DNA of 64,000 nt, taken from the NCBI GenBank assembly GCA_023375675.1, contig JALQBC010000025.1, forward strand, positions 124,001 through 188,000, given 5' to 3'. The notes under the pieces were generated by a model, which worked only from the letters and a program-made list of their open reading frames with translations, searched no databases and was not told the origin of the DNA. Made by a program: the position numbers and the translations under genes. The stretch is from Cytospora piceicola. Its lineage: Eukaryota; Ascomycota; Sordariomycetes; Diaporthales; Cytosporaceae. Shown piece by piece: positions 22,176 to 35,349 of this stretch. Positions within the stretch are counted from its first letter, which is position 1. Every line of letters starts with the position of its first letter.

Positions 22176-25100
22176 TCATTCAACCATAGAACCAGATGAC
22201 ATCCGCCCAAGCGACGGCTGGTCCCTCGGCTTGTCCAGGATGTTTGAGTAGACCTCCAGTCCATGTCCCATATTCTTCACCAGCTCGAAGATGTGTTCAC
22301 CCTTGAAGGTCTTGGCCCAAATCCGAAGAACGGCAGAGGCAAGCTGACGTAACTTTTGTGAGTCGTTGAGGGACCCGTCCATCCTCGATGGCTGTTGAGC
22401 AGCGAGAGAAGGGTCTATTGGCACGGCGTACTCGGTCTCGTCTACTATGTTCCTGATGGACGCCAGTATCGTCTTCTCTTCACCTGTCTGCACCTCGTTG
22501 GGGCTCATGGACGCCATCGTCATGAGCCATTTGGCGAGGAGGACTGCGCACTCGAGATTGCACACTGCAGAGACACTTGTCAACAAGAGCCCATATCCCC
22601 TGTCGACACTGAGTTCCACGGTTGATAAGGTAAGGGGTTGCTCACAAGAATGTTGCATGCTCCACTCAAGGGACTTGGTCCTGGCAATATAGTTGATGCC
22701 GGCCTTGACCAGCATCGACAGCGCATGAACTGCTTGCAGAATTGCGTTATTCATACGGGGGCCTCGGGGCAACAGCGGCAGGTTATTGAAGATATTGGCA
22801 GCTGCGTATGGCTCACGGCTCTCCAAGGCTCGAGCAGGCACAAGGTCCGTGTGTAGGCGAATATGGGCTAGCCTCGATAGAGCAGTTGCGTCGAAGGACA
22901 CTGGACCTCCCGGGAAATTCTCACTGCCCATTTGTTGAGCTGACTGGGTGATCCTCATCCGATGCTCCTCGAATCCCATCTGCCATACCCGCAGTGCTTG
23001 GGCGACTTCTTCCACATCCTCGGCTTTCAGGCCCCTATGGATGTCGAATGGTGGCGCGTGCGCAAATGAAGTTTGCTTAAGCAAGTAGATATGCTGTATC
23101 AAGGCATGTATCAATACATAGTTGCCCAGAGACGAGAGGTTGTTGAGTGGTCCTTGAGAAGGTCGATGCAAAAGCCTGGTTAGTGCGTCCTGGAGGGTGA
23201 TCTCTGTGTACGTCACAGTGGGACGGGCATCACGCCAAGCCCATGCACTCTCTGCCCTCCAAAGTCGAGAGGGACCGGGTAGAAGTAAGTTCGTCTCGGA
23301 AGTAAACAACACTGGCGGGCTGTTGTAGGCAATGCTGCAGAGGTTGAAGTAGCAAAAGGCGATGAGCTTGGTCCGGTTGCTCCCTTCGTTCCTCACCCAT
23401 GTCTCCCAATCGTTGGTTTGAGTAGGACTAGAGTTTAGTCTCTCATCGCGAATCAGCAAGGCAAGCTGGCTCTGCAAGGATAAAGCGTCTTGTAGAATAG
23501 CCTTAGCGCCCCACAGCCCCACGGAGAACAGTAGAAGGAGGGCCTGTATAGTCTCGAGGCGCGACTGAGGATTATTCGGAGAGCTAATGGACTGTCAGTG
23601 ATAGTGCATTCGTAACCATGGAGATGGCTTACTATGGTTCACGATGTGTCTCCTGTGTCATAGGCCGGTCTAGATGGACCGAGTTGTACGAGTGACGGAA
23701 TCCAGGGCTAGGGGACGCCCGTGTTGAATGTGGACTATATGCCGCGGGCGTGGGAAGCAAGGTATGAACTTCATGGGAGTGTCGTCTTCGAATCTGCTCA
23801 AGCGCCACAGATTTAGCTGCGTACCAGAGCGCATGGCCGCGGTGGCTCTCGAATCGATATTGAGCACCGACAGAGGCCATGGCCAGGAGGAGCTCCGGGG
23901 CAATCTCGATGGGGTTTAGCGTCGGGATGTGCAGAAAGGGGAGGTGCTCTTGGAATCCACTGATGTAACCCTCAAGATACCTTGTCAAGGTGTGTCGAGA
24001 TGGGAAGACGAAGTCGCTTGGTAGGACGCTCGAGAATTCGTCCAAGCGGCTCTTGATCACCCCGTGGTCATTGCCCGAGATCCTCCAGAGAGGAGCTCTC
24101 GTACCATCGTCTGGCAACCTACTTGTGCCGTCTGTAGACGTTTCAGGTGCCAAAGACGGAAATCTCGACGGAAAGGAAGAGGTGCCCCCACGCCATCCTC
24201 CAAAGTTCTGTTCCGTATCAACCCCAGCAGGCAAGAAATGGGACTGTGTGCCAAAGTCATCCAAAAAGAAATCATAGTTGGCATCAAGGGACGGCTGCGG
24301 ATTGGAGGAAACAGGGAACCCAGCCGAAGTAACAGGGAATGGACCCGATGACATGGAAAACGGTGCCGAGGAGACGGCATATGGTGCAGTAGTGACAGGG
24401 AATGGGGTAGAGTATACAACCGGATCCGACTCCCGCCCTCGATCAGCGTAGGATGGCATGCCGTCCACTCGGCCGAGACCTGGTTGGGGCTGGTTCATGT
24501 CGGACATCATGGGCTGCATCGAAGGCACGTCCCCGGCTGAAGCTAGGTGTGTGGCGGCGTCGGATAGCAGGTCTAAGTTGCAAGCAGGCGCTGGCCTAGG
24601 GGCGATGCGAGAATCCGGCGACAAGGTTGACACCACGGCGGACATGGCGTCGGATGCGAAGTGCGGTTGCGACTGTGCCTGCTGCATGCCGAGCATCTCG
24701 GTGTCGCCATGGCTTTTTGTCGGGCTCGACTGAGCATTTGCCGCCGATGACTTTCTCCGATGAGAAGTCGTGGTAATGCTGCCGTCTTTGTTTCCATCGC
24801 TGAGATGTACAAGCTTTTCATGGCGAACGAGCAGATCTCTGATGTCCATATAAGCATGCTTCAAATACGTGGGGTATGAAGGCAAAGGGTAAGATTCGCA
24901 ACACAGGCTTGGAGCAAGGCTCGGGATACAAGAGCAATATATGAAGTGCATTGGTTTGGGGTAATGCTGATGGGCAGCAGGCAATGGCAAGATATGAATG
25001 GTGGAGGGACAAGGCCAGGCCCTGTCCGGCACTCGAAAGGAGAGAAATCATATGATGGAACAAGGGTACGAAGATAGCTTACCGTCTGCCGAAACTCTTT

Positions 25101-25354
25101 CCACAACCGTCCCAGTTACAAGAAAATGGCTTCTCCTTGGTATGCGTCCTCTCATGTCTTTGTACGTGCTCTACGCGTCTGATTGGGAAATTCCATGTAA
25201 GCCAATATCTAGACCCACGATAATATCTGCCAACTTACCTGAACCACTTGTTGCAGTATTTGCAAGGTAGGGTTTTGGGCTTCTGTTGTTTGAGTTCTCC
25301 GTTTTCGTCAGCACGCGGCGGGCTGGGCCCCTCTACGGACTGAATGGACAGCAT
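22176..25354 (-). CDS. C2H2 zinc-finger regulator with fungal-specific TF domain
   Basis: Four exons (25354-25239, 25178-25083, 24838-23633, 23583-22176) give 941 residues. Introns 1 and 2 cut the zinc-finger region. The joined protein has two adjacent C2H2 fingers: C31-x2-C34-x12-H47-x3-H51 and C59-x4-C64-x12-H77-x4-H82, linked by [10 protein letters not shown]. The motif [14 protein letters not shown] is typical of this fungal family (two N-terminal fingers plus a long regulatory half). A Ser/Pro-rich linker with [15 protein letters not shown] repeats follows, then from about residue 390 a helical fungal_trans-like domain ([40 protein letters not shown]). It should act in the nucleus. Overall build resembles S. 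pombe Klf1-type proteins, but the target genes cannot be inferred. The 243-nt intron 2 is long for this window. Confidence 0.9.
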
Positions 25355-26398
25355 CTTGGCACAGCAGGTTTCGACTATGCCACGAGGTTGGGGTTTTGGA
25401 GCGTGGGTGTTGTTGGATGGTGGGATGGCGTGGGGGGAGACCTCAGCAGATTGTCGCGGAGGGAATCTCGACAGTCGAGGCGCGGCAAGGATACGAGCTG
25501 AGCGTCAATCGCGGTTGCCCGTTTGTAACCCGACTGAGCACAAGAGCCAGGTGGAGGTGGATAATCTGTCTTGAGATTACCCCTCGTTTGACCAGATGAT
25601 CCTGTGTGTTCCCGATATTATGGTGATACTTTGGGGCGGCCCTCGACTCCCTCTACGCATGGAATGCATAGATGAGGAGGAATTTACCCCAAGTGGGACA
25701 GGGAATTCAAGCCGAGGCGAGGTTGATGGTGCGGCAAAACTCGATAGGCCTCTGCAAGATAATAGTGACACGCCTCCCCAAATCATTCAAAACCCTCGGT
25801 ATGGCGGGGCCAGTGAGACAAGGACCGACGGGGCCGAATATGTGTACAAGAGGTAGGACGGGGTTTGTGTGAGCAGTGAGTATGATCAATGGTTCGCGGT
25901 TGGCAGATATTGTGCCGACTTAGTTCCGAATGTGTTGATCTGGACAAGACATCAACTATTGCCAAGGCATGAGAAAAGGATCGGGTACCCAGGTGCAGGT
26001 GTGTGTACTGGAGCTTAAGCCTCTGAGGAAACGACTTGAGATGGGAAAGGGAGGCTGCTGAATCTTAGGGTCCGGCGGAGAGAGTGGGAAAATAGGGATC
26101 GTGGTCTAAGTATATGTTAGTCTTTAAAGTTGAGCACTACCTCTCGTATAGTATAAACCAGTGCCAGGTCTAGAAAGTAGATGGATGGTGTGTGAGCTCG
26201 ATGTTCAATACTCCCCCAAGCATGGGAAATCCCAAGCATGGGGAGGAGTCTGTAACGCTCAAGACTACATAGGCACGCTGGGTAAGCTGGGGAGGAGCGG
26301 GGAAGCTGGAGTTTGTGATACACAGGAAATGATTCGGCAGTCGATGGAATCAGCCACATCTTGCCGTGACCGAGATAAGATCAATTGGCCTAAGCCAA

Positions 26399-26500
26399 GG
26401 GGGGGGGGGGGGCAGATCAAGAAGCCTGAAGCCCGGGTCCAGGTCCAGGTCCAGATCCAGGTGCAAGCCCAGGTCAGGTACAGGCCAGGTCCAGGCGAAA
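26399..26500. repeat. G14 tract and imperfect GGTCCA repeat
   Basis: A run of 14 G (26399-26412), followed by GGTCCA/GATCCA/GGTGCA-type six-base units from about 26437 to 26500. Confidence 0.85.
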
Positions 26501-28175
26501 GAAGACGAAGTTGGAGAATCTGGGGAAACAAGATGGGGCCTTGCAAAGTTACGAAGAGGAAGATTGGCCACCAACCTCCAAACAACAACCTTGGAACGTA
26601 CCTGGGTAGCCTCTGGAGCCGAACTATGCCTCTCGTTCTCTGATTCTCGAGAAACTGGTCGACGAGAAGAATGTGTATGTATCCCGAATGGCCAAGGGGT
26701 TTGTATAGGGAGTGTTAACTTGCAACGCGTGTCAATCGACGACATGAATTATTGGAGGTCGGAATGGGATGGAGATATACAAGTAATGTACGTACTCCGT
26801 CGATCTACCACCGTACCAGCTGTGGTATATGTTTCTCCAAGAGCCCAAACTGATCTCGACTCCACAAACAAACTGTCTGACTGTCTGAATGTCTGATGCT
26901 TTGGGGCAGGGGGCACCGCCCGGGTTCCTCAATTGGAGAGTGACCTGGAGGTTGTTGTAGAAGGAGACGGAGGTGGAGATGAAGGAGGATGGAAAAAGTG
27001 ATGTTCTGGGGATGAAAAACGCGGGGTTTGGAATGATGTGAAGCAAGCGTTCCAAGGCTGAGAGGTCGGATGATGGAACGACGGACAACGCCTCGCAGCT
27101 TCGAAAGAAAGAACAAAGGTGCGAACCGATCAGTTATTGCTGCAGAGTGGACTTCAGGACCAGCACGGTAATGTCCTTTCGTTTCGTTTCGTCTTTCATT
27201 GACGCATCGACAACAGATACGCTACGGTCTCTTTTCCCTGCTTTGGTGTCTGCGTGTGGAGAGCTCGCGTCCCCCTTCCGATTATGCTCCGCAAAGGTGC
27301 AGTGGTTCGTAGGTGGAAAGTGTGGGCGAAAATGCGGAGGCGGGGGCGGTTCAGACGGTAAGCGGTATACGGCGTACGCTATTTCAGTGCGATAGCACCT
27401 AGAAAGCTACCTACACTACTATGTTTGGTAGGTACCTAGGTAGTTTCATGGTTGGGGATCTGGGGAAATCGCAGGGGGTGGCAAGAGGGGGTCGCCTCAG
27501 GCTGCTGGCTGATCTTGAGAAGGGAGGAAGAACACAGTGAAGAAGACTCAACAATTTCAACGTCATGTGTCGCCCATCTGATGGATTTCAACAAGCTGCA
27601 ATGGACTGACCACCTGGCATTTACTGCAAGTCTTTGGTAGGACTGTCAGTAGATAACTAACAGACTTGCCGAGGTGCATTTTGGGTTCCGGTTAACATAT
27701 TAGCAGTGTCATAGTCCCAGTCTCTTTACCCGCAGGCCATAGCGGACGGACCCTGCTGTTTGACTACCTAGGTAAGCACATACTTCAGACCACAGGTTTG
27801 AACTATTGGTCTACTGAATACCTGCTAAGCAACAACGTTCCCCAGGTAATGTTGTCCAGATTCTGGTATGCTGCCCATAATGATCGTCTCTCCGGCTGGT
27901 CCCATCCCCGCATTGTAGAAACTGGAGTAGGCTGGCAGAGGCTGGGCTGGCTGGGCTGGCTGGCAGGGAACAACACTTGAGTTCTTAACGGGGAAAAAGA
28001 GGGGTCGCCTCGGCATTTGGTTCCACCGGATGCCTGGTCTTTACCCCAAATACACTAGCGCCCGTGCTTGAGTGACCAATGATACGCCCGTCTTTGCAGG
28101 CTTACTGTGTCAGCAGAGGCCCCTTCAAGGCTCGGTCAGTCGGTCTCCACCCTGGATACCTACCTAGATACTTAA

Positions 28176-28197
28176 CTACCTAGGTACCTAGGTAGGT
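28176..28197. repeat. TACCTAGGTA palindromic repeat
   Basis: Two overlapping copies of the self-complementary word ACCTAGGT. The same word recurs at many intergenic sites in the window (see findings). Confidence 0.8.
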
Positions 28198-28990
28198 GGT
28201 GGCTATACGCCGACTGTAACTGCACCCCCAGGGTTAACATTCCAGAACGGTCAAGTCGTGGAGGCTGTTCTGATCTTTCCCGTAGCTTGAAGAGATGGTT
28301 CTTATATACTCGAGCTGGATGAGGATTTATAAACACATAGGTATGTGCCTGGGTGAAATACTCCCCAATGTCTTCGTCAGGTCAACTGTGGGGATCACAT
28401 ATCCGTCCTGTCAGCCTGTGTGTTGCTCGAACAGGAAAAGTCTTGGAGAAGCCGGGAGACCTCAAAATCCGGGGTACTGGGGAAGCACAAGAGGGGAAAA
28501 GGGGAAGAGGGGAACGAGCACCGAGGTGTGGAGCGGATTCTCGTCGGACATTTTAAAATGTTGAACATCGACAGCGAGTGGGAAGAGACCCATTCATTCA
28601 AGATGGTTGTTGTGGCAGAAACAAACGGGGCTGGTTTCTCCAGCTTCTAACGTCACTCTCGCAGGCAGTCCGTGGGTTGTATAATTGAACGACTCACCTT
28701 CACACCTGGACCTTCCAAGCCTCTTTTCAGAAAACCATCTCTCAGCGTTGTGATACCTCTTACTTGATGACTGACCTACTTCAAAGTAAGAGAGAGTGTC
28801 ATCCCCGCACAGAGTAACAGCCCGACGCAAACTCCTCTGGTTGGTTCGACTCAACACTCGACCTCGGGACTGTCTGCTCCCACGGGCCACGGGCCACGGT
28901 GATTCCAGCCCTTGAACAAGCCACCGGCTGCCAGCTTCGAATTTGTGCACGAATAGCGGTCCAGAATCTACTTTTCGCATATATACTGTG

Positions 28991-29011
28991 GTATATATAT
29001 ATATATATATA
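28991..29011. repeat. (TA)n microsatellite
   Basis: About ten alternating TA units, followed by ACACAC. Confidence 0.9.
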
Positions 29012-31092
29012 CACACAAACCAGATGCCATGTGACAGCTTCTTCGCACGGCGGCGATCTTTCCCAGATGTGGACGGCTTGTGAACGGCGAACCTGTACTC
29101 TTCTGAGCAGCCCGGCATTGCGTCGCCACCATGACCGATTTCGCTATACAACTTCATCTGTCTTCTCAACTTGGTTATATCTCAGTCACGCAGTATAATG
29201 ACGGTTTGGAAACACCCAACTTGAGCCATGAGATGAGTTCGATCCAAGGCTCCGAACAGCCAGGCTCGAGTCTTGTTTCCCCGTCACTACTCGTCATAGC
29301 CCGATAACACACACGGAATCTCGGCTCTTGTTCGGCGGAGGCGACTTCTGAGTTCTACCACGATCCTCGATTCAACGAGAATCGACCCGGCAGTTGCCTC
29401 GGATGTTGGAGAGGGAGTGCCATTTGGAACCAGCTTGCAACAGTCTCAGCCTCATCTACAGAGTCATAGCTTTGACTCGAAACTCCTTCTTCGCATCGCT
29501 TTGCTGCCCTGAGTTCGGTCACGCAGCTACGCGAGACCTTGCCACGGGGACACACCCAGTCTGACGAGGTCTGACAAAGGACAAAACAAAGGTGCCACCC
29601 AAACCTGAGGCAAGACAAGAGCAGGAGAAACAAATGCGGATCGCAGACGCATATCGAAGACAAACCACCTCACGTGCCTACTTTGTTTTTTGATGCTCAT
29701 TGAATGGGTTGCATCCCAGGTGTGTCTTGCGGAGCATGTGTCGACGGAGCCTGAGACTCCCCCGCAATTTCAGGCCATGCGGGTCCATCCACTGATCAGA
29801 CTCTTCCAAAGCTTCGCCTACCCAAGCCCTGGGCAATTCCCAAAATAAAATTCGGCTCTTCGAGGGATCTCGGCTGAGAGCAGCGCTCAGGAACACCTTC
29901 GCAAGCTACACACACACACATGTCACGTGAATGTGTCTGGCATCAAGTTCCACCCCTCGCATGGAACGTTCCGTCATCAATCATCTGCCGATGGCCCTTC
30001 CCCTTTGAGAGGCATGGAAACGACCGGCCGGCCGGCCACCCTCCCCGATTAATGAAAAGCGTCACTGGACATCAGTCTTGGCGGCGCCTCTCGAGGCTAT
30101 CCTGTCTAAATAACACCGACGTCGCCCCGTTCTATCCTGAGGCTTGACAGTGGAGCTGAACGCCAGTCTCCAGCTTATCTAACGATGTGACCCTCCGTTG
30201 GTCCTGTTGCAGTAATGGCGGCCTTTTGATTTCAGCGTGGGCAATGTAAATGCCAAGGACAAGGCCATCATGCCTCGCATCCAATTACTGGGAGCCGCTG
30301 CCGATTGGCCGAGATCATCGCTAATTGCAGAACAATCCAGGCTTATTAGGGCACGGCCGCGATGTCTTCAGCCCAACTCCACTGCGGCAGGACATCCAGA
30401 TCCTCCCCGATAACAAATGTTCCGGGAGGAATGTAGGGGCATACCTCAATCTTAAGACAAGCGAATCACCTTGGACGACCCCTAGCCTCATCTGGACAAC
30501 TGGCCACCAACTCAATTTGAATTGATTCACGTTCGTCAAAGGCCGCGTAGCTGTTATACCGGAGGCCTATGAACACCATTACCCGTCTCCTATATGCCAC
30601 GATGGGCATCACATGTAGGGCAAGATGGACGAGTCACATCCCAGAATAGAGTGCAACGCCAAAAGAGGCTGATTGTGCGAGGCAAGCATATGGCCCATGT
30701 GCTATGATCGGACCATTCACAAGTACCGCGCAGTAGAGGTCCGGTGCCAGGTGCACGGTACCTGGTGTTCATTCTGTCAGTTCGGACGTGTCAAGTGGCT
30801 CAACTGGTCCAAACCTCATTTTCTCATCATAATGTTATGTCTCCACACAGCCGGTTCGACAAGCATTACTTTTGCGGTTTGCCCTCGGTCGAATTCAGTG
30901 CCCACATGTACACTCGTGGACAGTGGGTTCCCACCAGATGCCATGATGAATCCAAACATACCAATCCCAGCCTTTTCCCTAGCCTCTGGTGTTTCGCACG
31001 GTTGTCCTCGTGGGCTTGCTGCCCTTACCAGTGTGGCAGGTACCAGCTCCCTCCGTCACCCTCCTTCTGGGGTTGACATCCATTACTACGAA

Positions 31093-31100
31093 TATATAAG
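31093..31100 (+). promoter_or_regulatory. Putative TATA box of the GH55 gene
   Basis: TATATAAG lies 115-122 bp upstream of the GH55 start codon, a plausible distance for a fungal core promoter. Inferred from sequence only. Confidence 0.4.
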
Positions 31101-31214
31101 AGGTTGTGCCAAGTTCCTGATGAAGCGTTTCTCTCATGTTTCCCTCTGATACTATACCTGTTCAAGCGATAGATACTTTTGTTCTCTCGGTCGCCTCGAA
31201 GCTCGAAGTTGACC

Positions 31215-33906
31215 ATGCGTTCTTTCACTACTTTCTTCCTGGCTCTTGCCAGTCTTCTTTTTGCTGTACAGGCTGACTACTGGATGGGAGGGATCTCTCA
31301 CAAAGGTGTTGCTCCTTACGCAGAATCCGGATATTCAGTCTTTAGAAATGTCAAAGACTATGGCGCTGTCGGTGAGTTGACACGTCCAAGGCCGTGCTGG
31401 GTTGAGCGGAGACTGACAAAAGGATATAGGTGACGGAGTCACGGATGACACTGCGGCCATCAATGCCGCGATCACAGCTGGGAACCGTTGTGGAAGAGGA
31501 TGTGTATGTGGCTACCGAAAAGAAAATATGGTTTCAGCCTCGCTATGCTGCAGCTGAGAGTATGGTCTGTGATGGTGGAATTTGCTAATACTTACTAGGC
31601 TTCTACGACCACGACACCGGCTGTTGTCTATTTTCCTGCTGGGACATATTCCATCTCCTCTTCTATCGTTCCATATTACTTTACCTTGCTCATCGGTGAT
31701 GCCAATAGCCCACCGACCCTCAAGGCCACGGCCGGCTTCAGTGGTTTTGGTCTGATCGATGGCAACCCCTACTATACCTCCGACCTCAACTGGGTCTCTG
31801 TGAACGTCTTCTACCGTCAGATCCGCAATCTCATCATCGACACTACAAACGTCGCGGCTACGACAGCTTGTACTGGCATACACTGGCCAACGTCGCAGGC
31901 TACTTCAATTCAGAACGTTGTGTTCAACATGCCTACGACATCGGGAGTCGTGCACGTTGGTTTGTTCATTGGTACGTACATGCTTGAGGTTTATATCTCA
32001 GGACTGATTCTTTACCCTCCAACTACTTGCTAATACGAGACTCCACAGAGTCCGGTAGCGGTGGTTTCATGTCAGATCTCACATTCAATGGCGGTGCAAC
32101 TGGTGCGTCCATAGGCAACCAGCAGTACACGATGCGCAACTTCGTGTTCAAGAATTGCGTGACGGCCATCATTATGCTGTGGGACTGGGACTGGACCTTC
32201 CAGGGCTTGACCATTACGAATTGTGGTACGGGCATCGATATGACCGCCGGAGGCACGGCCAGCCAATCGGTGGGCTCCGTCATCGTGATTGACAGCACCT
32301 TCTCAAACGTCAATGTCGGTATCATCACGGCATATACTGCTTCTGGCACCCCTGATACTGCTGGTTCTCTCATCCTGGAGAACATCCACCTTGACAATGT
32401 ACCAGTGATGGTGAAGGAGGGTGGCAGCACGGTCCTGGCTGGTACGACTGGAACGACTACTGTTGCAGGCTGGGGCGAAGGACACAGCTACACGCTTAAG
32501 TCTGGTCCAACGGAATTCGAGGGGACGATCACTGCGAACAGCCGACCAGCCGCGCTGCTGGGAAGCGGAACGAACTATTACACCGCATCGAAGCCTCAAT
32601 ATCAGTCCCTATCCGCGTCCGACTTCGTCAGTGTTCGCTCGTCCGGCGCTGTGGGCAACGGTGCCACAGACGATACTGCCGCGCTCCAGTCCGCCATCAA
32701 CACCGCTGTCGCCAGCGGCAAGGTCGTTTACATCGACCATGGCCAGTATCTGGTCACCAGCACCCTCAAAATTCCCGCTGGCGCAAAGATTGTGGGCGAG
32801 GCCTACCCCGTGATCTTGGCGAGCGGTTCCCACTTCTCCAACATCAACTCACCACAAGCCGTCGTGCAGATCGGAACGACTGGAGCGGCGGGCAAGGTCG
32901 AGCTGAGCGACTTCATCGTCTCCGGGCAGGGAGCTATGGCGGGCGCGGTCTTGATCGAGTATAACCTTGCCTCTCCCGCTGGAACCCCGTCGGGATTGTG
33001 GGATGTTCACACTAGGATCGGCGGCTTCACGGGATCTCAGCTGCAGATCTCGCAGTGCCCGAAGACTCCTGGCTCGTCGACGGTCAATACTGGGTGTATT
33101 GCTGCTTACATGAGCATGCATGTTACGCCTAAGAGTAGTGGACTGTACATGGAAAATTGCTGGTTCTGGTGAGTGGTCCTCCTTGTGGATTGGCGGTTGT
33201 CCGGATGATAGGGAACAAGTAACTAACAGGAACTACAGGTCGGCCGATCACGACATCGATGATGCCTCCAACACACAAATCACCATCTACTCAGGGCGCG
33301 GTCTCTTCGTCGAATCCACCGCTGGTCCAGTCTGGCTTGTCGGCACCGCCGTGGAGCACCACGCCTTGTACAACTACCAGTTTTACGGCACCAAGAACGT
33401 CTATGCGTCGCAACTGCAGACCGAGACGCCCTACTACCAGCCCCAACCAAATGCCCTTAAGCCGTTCCCCGCAAACGCTTCCCTCAACGATCCCACATTT
33501 GACTGCACCGGCGTCAGCGGAAATTGCGACGTGTCCTGGGGCCTGAGGGTGCTGAGCAGTTCGAACATTTTGATCTACGGAGCCAACCACTACTCTTTCT
33601 TTAATAACTACGCACAAAGTACGTGTGACCCCCCCCCCCCCCACCATTCCCTTCATCACCACCGTCTTTGGTCTGATTGTACACGGTACTGACATTCTTC
33701 ACACAGCTTGCTCCACGTTTACCGCGGGCCAGAACTGCCAGTCGCGCATAGTCCGTCTCCAAGGTACACTCAGCAATGTCAACATTTACAACCTCAACAC
33801 GATCGGCTCGACGAGCATGATCGACTGGGCAGGAAAGATGGTGGCTGGCTATGCCGCCAATGAGAACGTGTTCCCTTCTACTATTGCTATGTTTAGAAGC
33901 GGTTGA
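31215..33906 (+). CDS. Secreted GH55 exo-beta-1,3-glucanase
   Basis: Six exons (31215-31371, 31430-31503, 31599-31971, 32049-33168, 33239-33618, 33707-33906) join in one phase to 767 residues, the usual GH55 length. The N-terminus MRSFTTFFLALASLLFAVQA is a signal peptide. Twin pectate-lyase-like beta-helix repeats open with FRNVKDYGAVGDGVTDDTAA and, in the second half, FVSVRSSGAVGNGATDDTAA. Other hallmarks are YYTSDLNWVSVNVFYRQIRN, GIHWPTSQATSIQN, ESGSGGFMSDLTFNGG, and YMENCWFW spliced to SADHDID, where the family's catalytic Glu region lies. The enzyme releases glucose or short units from beta-1,3-glucan ends, in cell-wall remodelling, nutrition or mycoparasitism. Intron 5 (33619-33706) carries a 14-C run. 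The gene is intact. Confidence 0.95.
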
Positions 33907-34312
33907 TCGCCCTCGGGAAGGATAATATGGGCTACCCAAATTTTTTTCAAGCTCTCTTAGAGCGCCAGGATTTATTTTTCGGATGATTTATCATGTATAT
34001 AGTTTCTATACGTCTGTACGATGCGAATGGCAATATATATACTTTCTGCCACCAAACACGCAGCTTCTCTGGTCGGACAGATGAACAGGAGTAGGCCGTC
34101 TTCGTCTTTGATGAACTGGACCCTTCTCCGATATGTTGACAAGTGAATTGAAATTGAAAGCTGTCATCTCCTGTATGAACCAAGATACATCACATACCGA
34201 TCAAATGCCACCCCAGCTGAACCCCCCCCCCCCGGACTCTGCCTCCGCCCGATCTCATTCATTCTCGTGGCGGGAGTCGGCAGGACCTCTTGGAGCATGT
34301 CCCATCAAGCCT
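33907..34312. other. Intergenic, no gene seen
   Basis: The 3' flank of the GH55 gene, with a 12-C run at 34222-34233. Confidence 0.5.
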
Positions 34313-35014
34313 CTAACTCTTGCTCATCGGTGAGGCCATTGCGTTGGTCGATGGGCCGCAGACAGGCGCCATCGAGGTACAATTTAGCTCTCTTTTTCTT
34401 GTGAGATGTAACAACGACCTCCGCCAAGGCTCCTTCTTTGTCGTGTAGAGGGCCGGCAATACCGCGTGTAGCATGCTCCAGTAAGCCTCTGACCCGTCAA
34501 TCATGACTGGACCAGTGGTCTCAGCAGCCTCCCTTCCCTGGAGCGCGGCACTCGGCAGTAGTCTCCAAGATAAGACGAGGAGATCAAACTGCCGCGAGGC
34601 CCGCTCGCAAGGTGGTCCTTGACATGGTCTGGCCGCCGGTGTGTACCAGTGGCTGGCCCTGCAGGACGGACAGCCGCAGAAGAGCCCTGTCACAGAAGAC
34701 TGAGGCCAGTGCCATCCCCATGCCCTCGAAGACGGGGACTTGTAGCCTAGAGCACATGTTAGTACAGCTATCAAGACCCAATTCTCCTGGTTGAGATGCC
34801 GGAGGAAACAAACCATAGCCAGTTTGTCCGAAGGCATAGCCTTCCAGGCAGCCACAATGACCTTCACATCCTTGGTGGTGAGGCCAGTATGCTGTATCCC
34901 CAGCGTCTTGCCCGCCTTGCCCTTGGTACGAGACCACTCACTCTTGGCAGTGTTGGAGGACCACTTCAAATCGTAGATATCAGGAGGAAGGCCCGCAGTT
35001 GGGCTAGTACACAT
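34313..35014 (-). CDS. Unrecognised gene, uncertain exons
   Basis: The minus strand reads through 234 codons. An acceptor-like ATACTAACATGTGTACTAG lies before PTAGLPPDIYDLKWSSNTAK, which continues with SRTKGKAGKTLGIQHTGLTT and DVKVIVAAWKAMPSDKLAM. A second TGTACTAACATGTGCTCTAG at about 34744-34763 looks like another intron end. Beyond it the frame is ambiguous. One frame gives LQVPVFEGMGMALASVFCDR and ends AGLAAV-stop near 34582; another stays open with ASRQFDLL, ALQGREAAETTG and EAYWSMLHAVLPALY. Two near-identical branch/acceptor blocks 260 bp apart suggest a duplicated exon unit. I do not recognise the family. It overlaps copy A of the four-copy element. Confidence 0.35.
   Translation of the reverse strand: MCTSPTAGLPPDIYDLKWSSNTAKSEWSRTKGKAGKTLGIQHTGLTTKDVKVIVAAWKAMPSDKLAMVCFLRHLNQENWVLIAVLTCALGYKSPSSRAWGWHWPQSSVTGLFCGCPSCRASHWYTPAARPCQGPPCERASRQFDLLVLSWRLLPSAALQGREAAETTGPVMIDGSEAYWSMLHAVLPALYTTKKEPWRRSLLHLTRKRELNCTSMAPVCGPSTNAMASPMSKS
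34558..34602 (-). repeat. Four-copy element, copy A
   Basis: A 45-bp unit (minus strand GGCCTCGCGGCAGTTTGATC, then CTTGGAGACT). One frame ends in GLAAV-stop, another reads ASRQFDLL...W. It is 9-10 nt shorter inside than the other copies. Confidence 0.65.
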
Positions 35015-35297
35015 GTTAGTATAGCTAACATCTCTCTCCAGCCAGGGGGTCTTTGAAGTCTTGCCGGAGCGACGTTTCTGTCGCGGCCTGTGGCAGGTAT
35101 CAACACGAAGGCCTTAATGAATCAAACTGCGAAACAGGCACGTTGTATGGTGTAGCTTACAATCGTTCAATTCCAAGGCTTGTGTGTTGTTCTTGAGAGT
35201 AAACAAACAGACCTCAGGCCTAAGGGAAGGGAAGGAAATAGGTGTAAGCGAAGGAAGTAGCACTGTAGGGCTGATCATGTAACAGCCTGCAGCATTA

Positions 35298-35349
35298 GAC
35301 TCCAAGATGAGACTTTTGCCTGCGAGGAGATCAAATTGCTGCGAGGCCC
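35298..35349 (-). repeat. Four-copy element, copy B
   Basis: The minus strand reads GGCCTCGCAGCAATTTGATC and then CATCTTGGAGTCTA. It is preceded by a plausible intron end (ACTGATGTTTTACAG) and the frame ends AGLAAI-stop. Confidence 0.7.

Larger units (their letters stand above)
25355..31214. other. Gene-poor 5.9-kb spacer
   Basis: No supportable gene. It contains a 14-G run, an imperfect GTCCAG repeat, TACCTAGGTA palindromes, a GGCT-rich microsatellite (27931-27965) and a (TA)n tract. Minus-strand frames over the GTCCAG repeat encode Leu-Asp repeats and are artefacts of it. Confidence 0.5.

Noticed and set aside
26350..26745. Minus-strand frame with Leu-Asp repeats
   Set aside because: A product of the GGTCCA-type repeat and G14 tract, with no coding support outside them.
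28594..29169. 191-codon minus-strand frame
   Set aside because: It crosses the (TA)n tract, giving an Ile-Tyr repeat, and shows no motif.
30020..30040. GGCCGGCCGGCC run as a possible regulatory palindrome
   Set aside because: A short simple repeat with no recurrence in the window and no gene nearby to interpret it.
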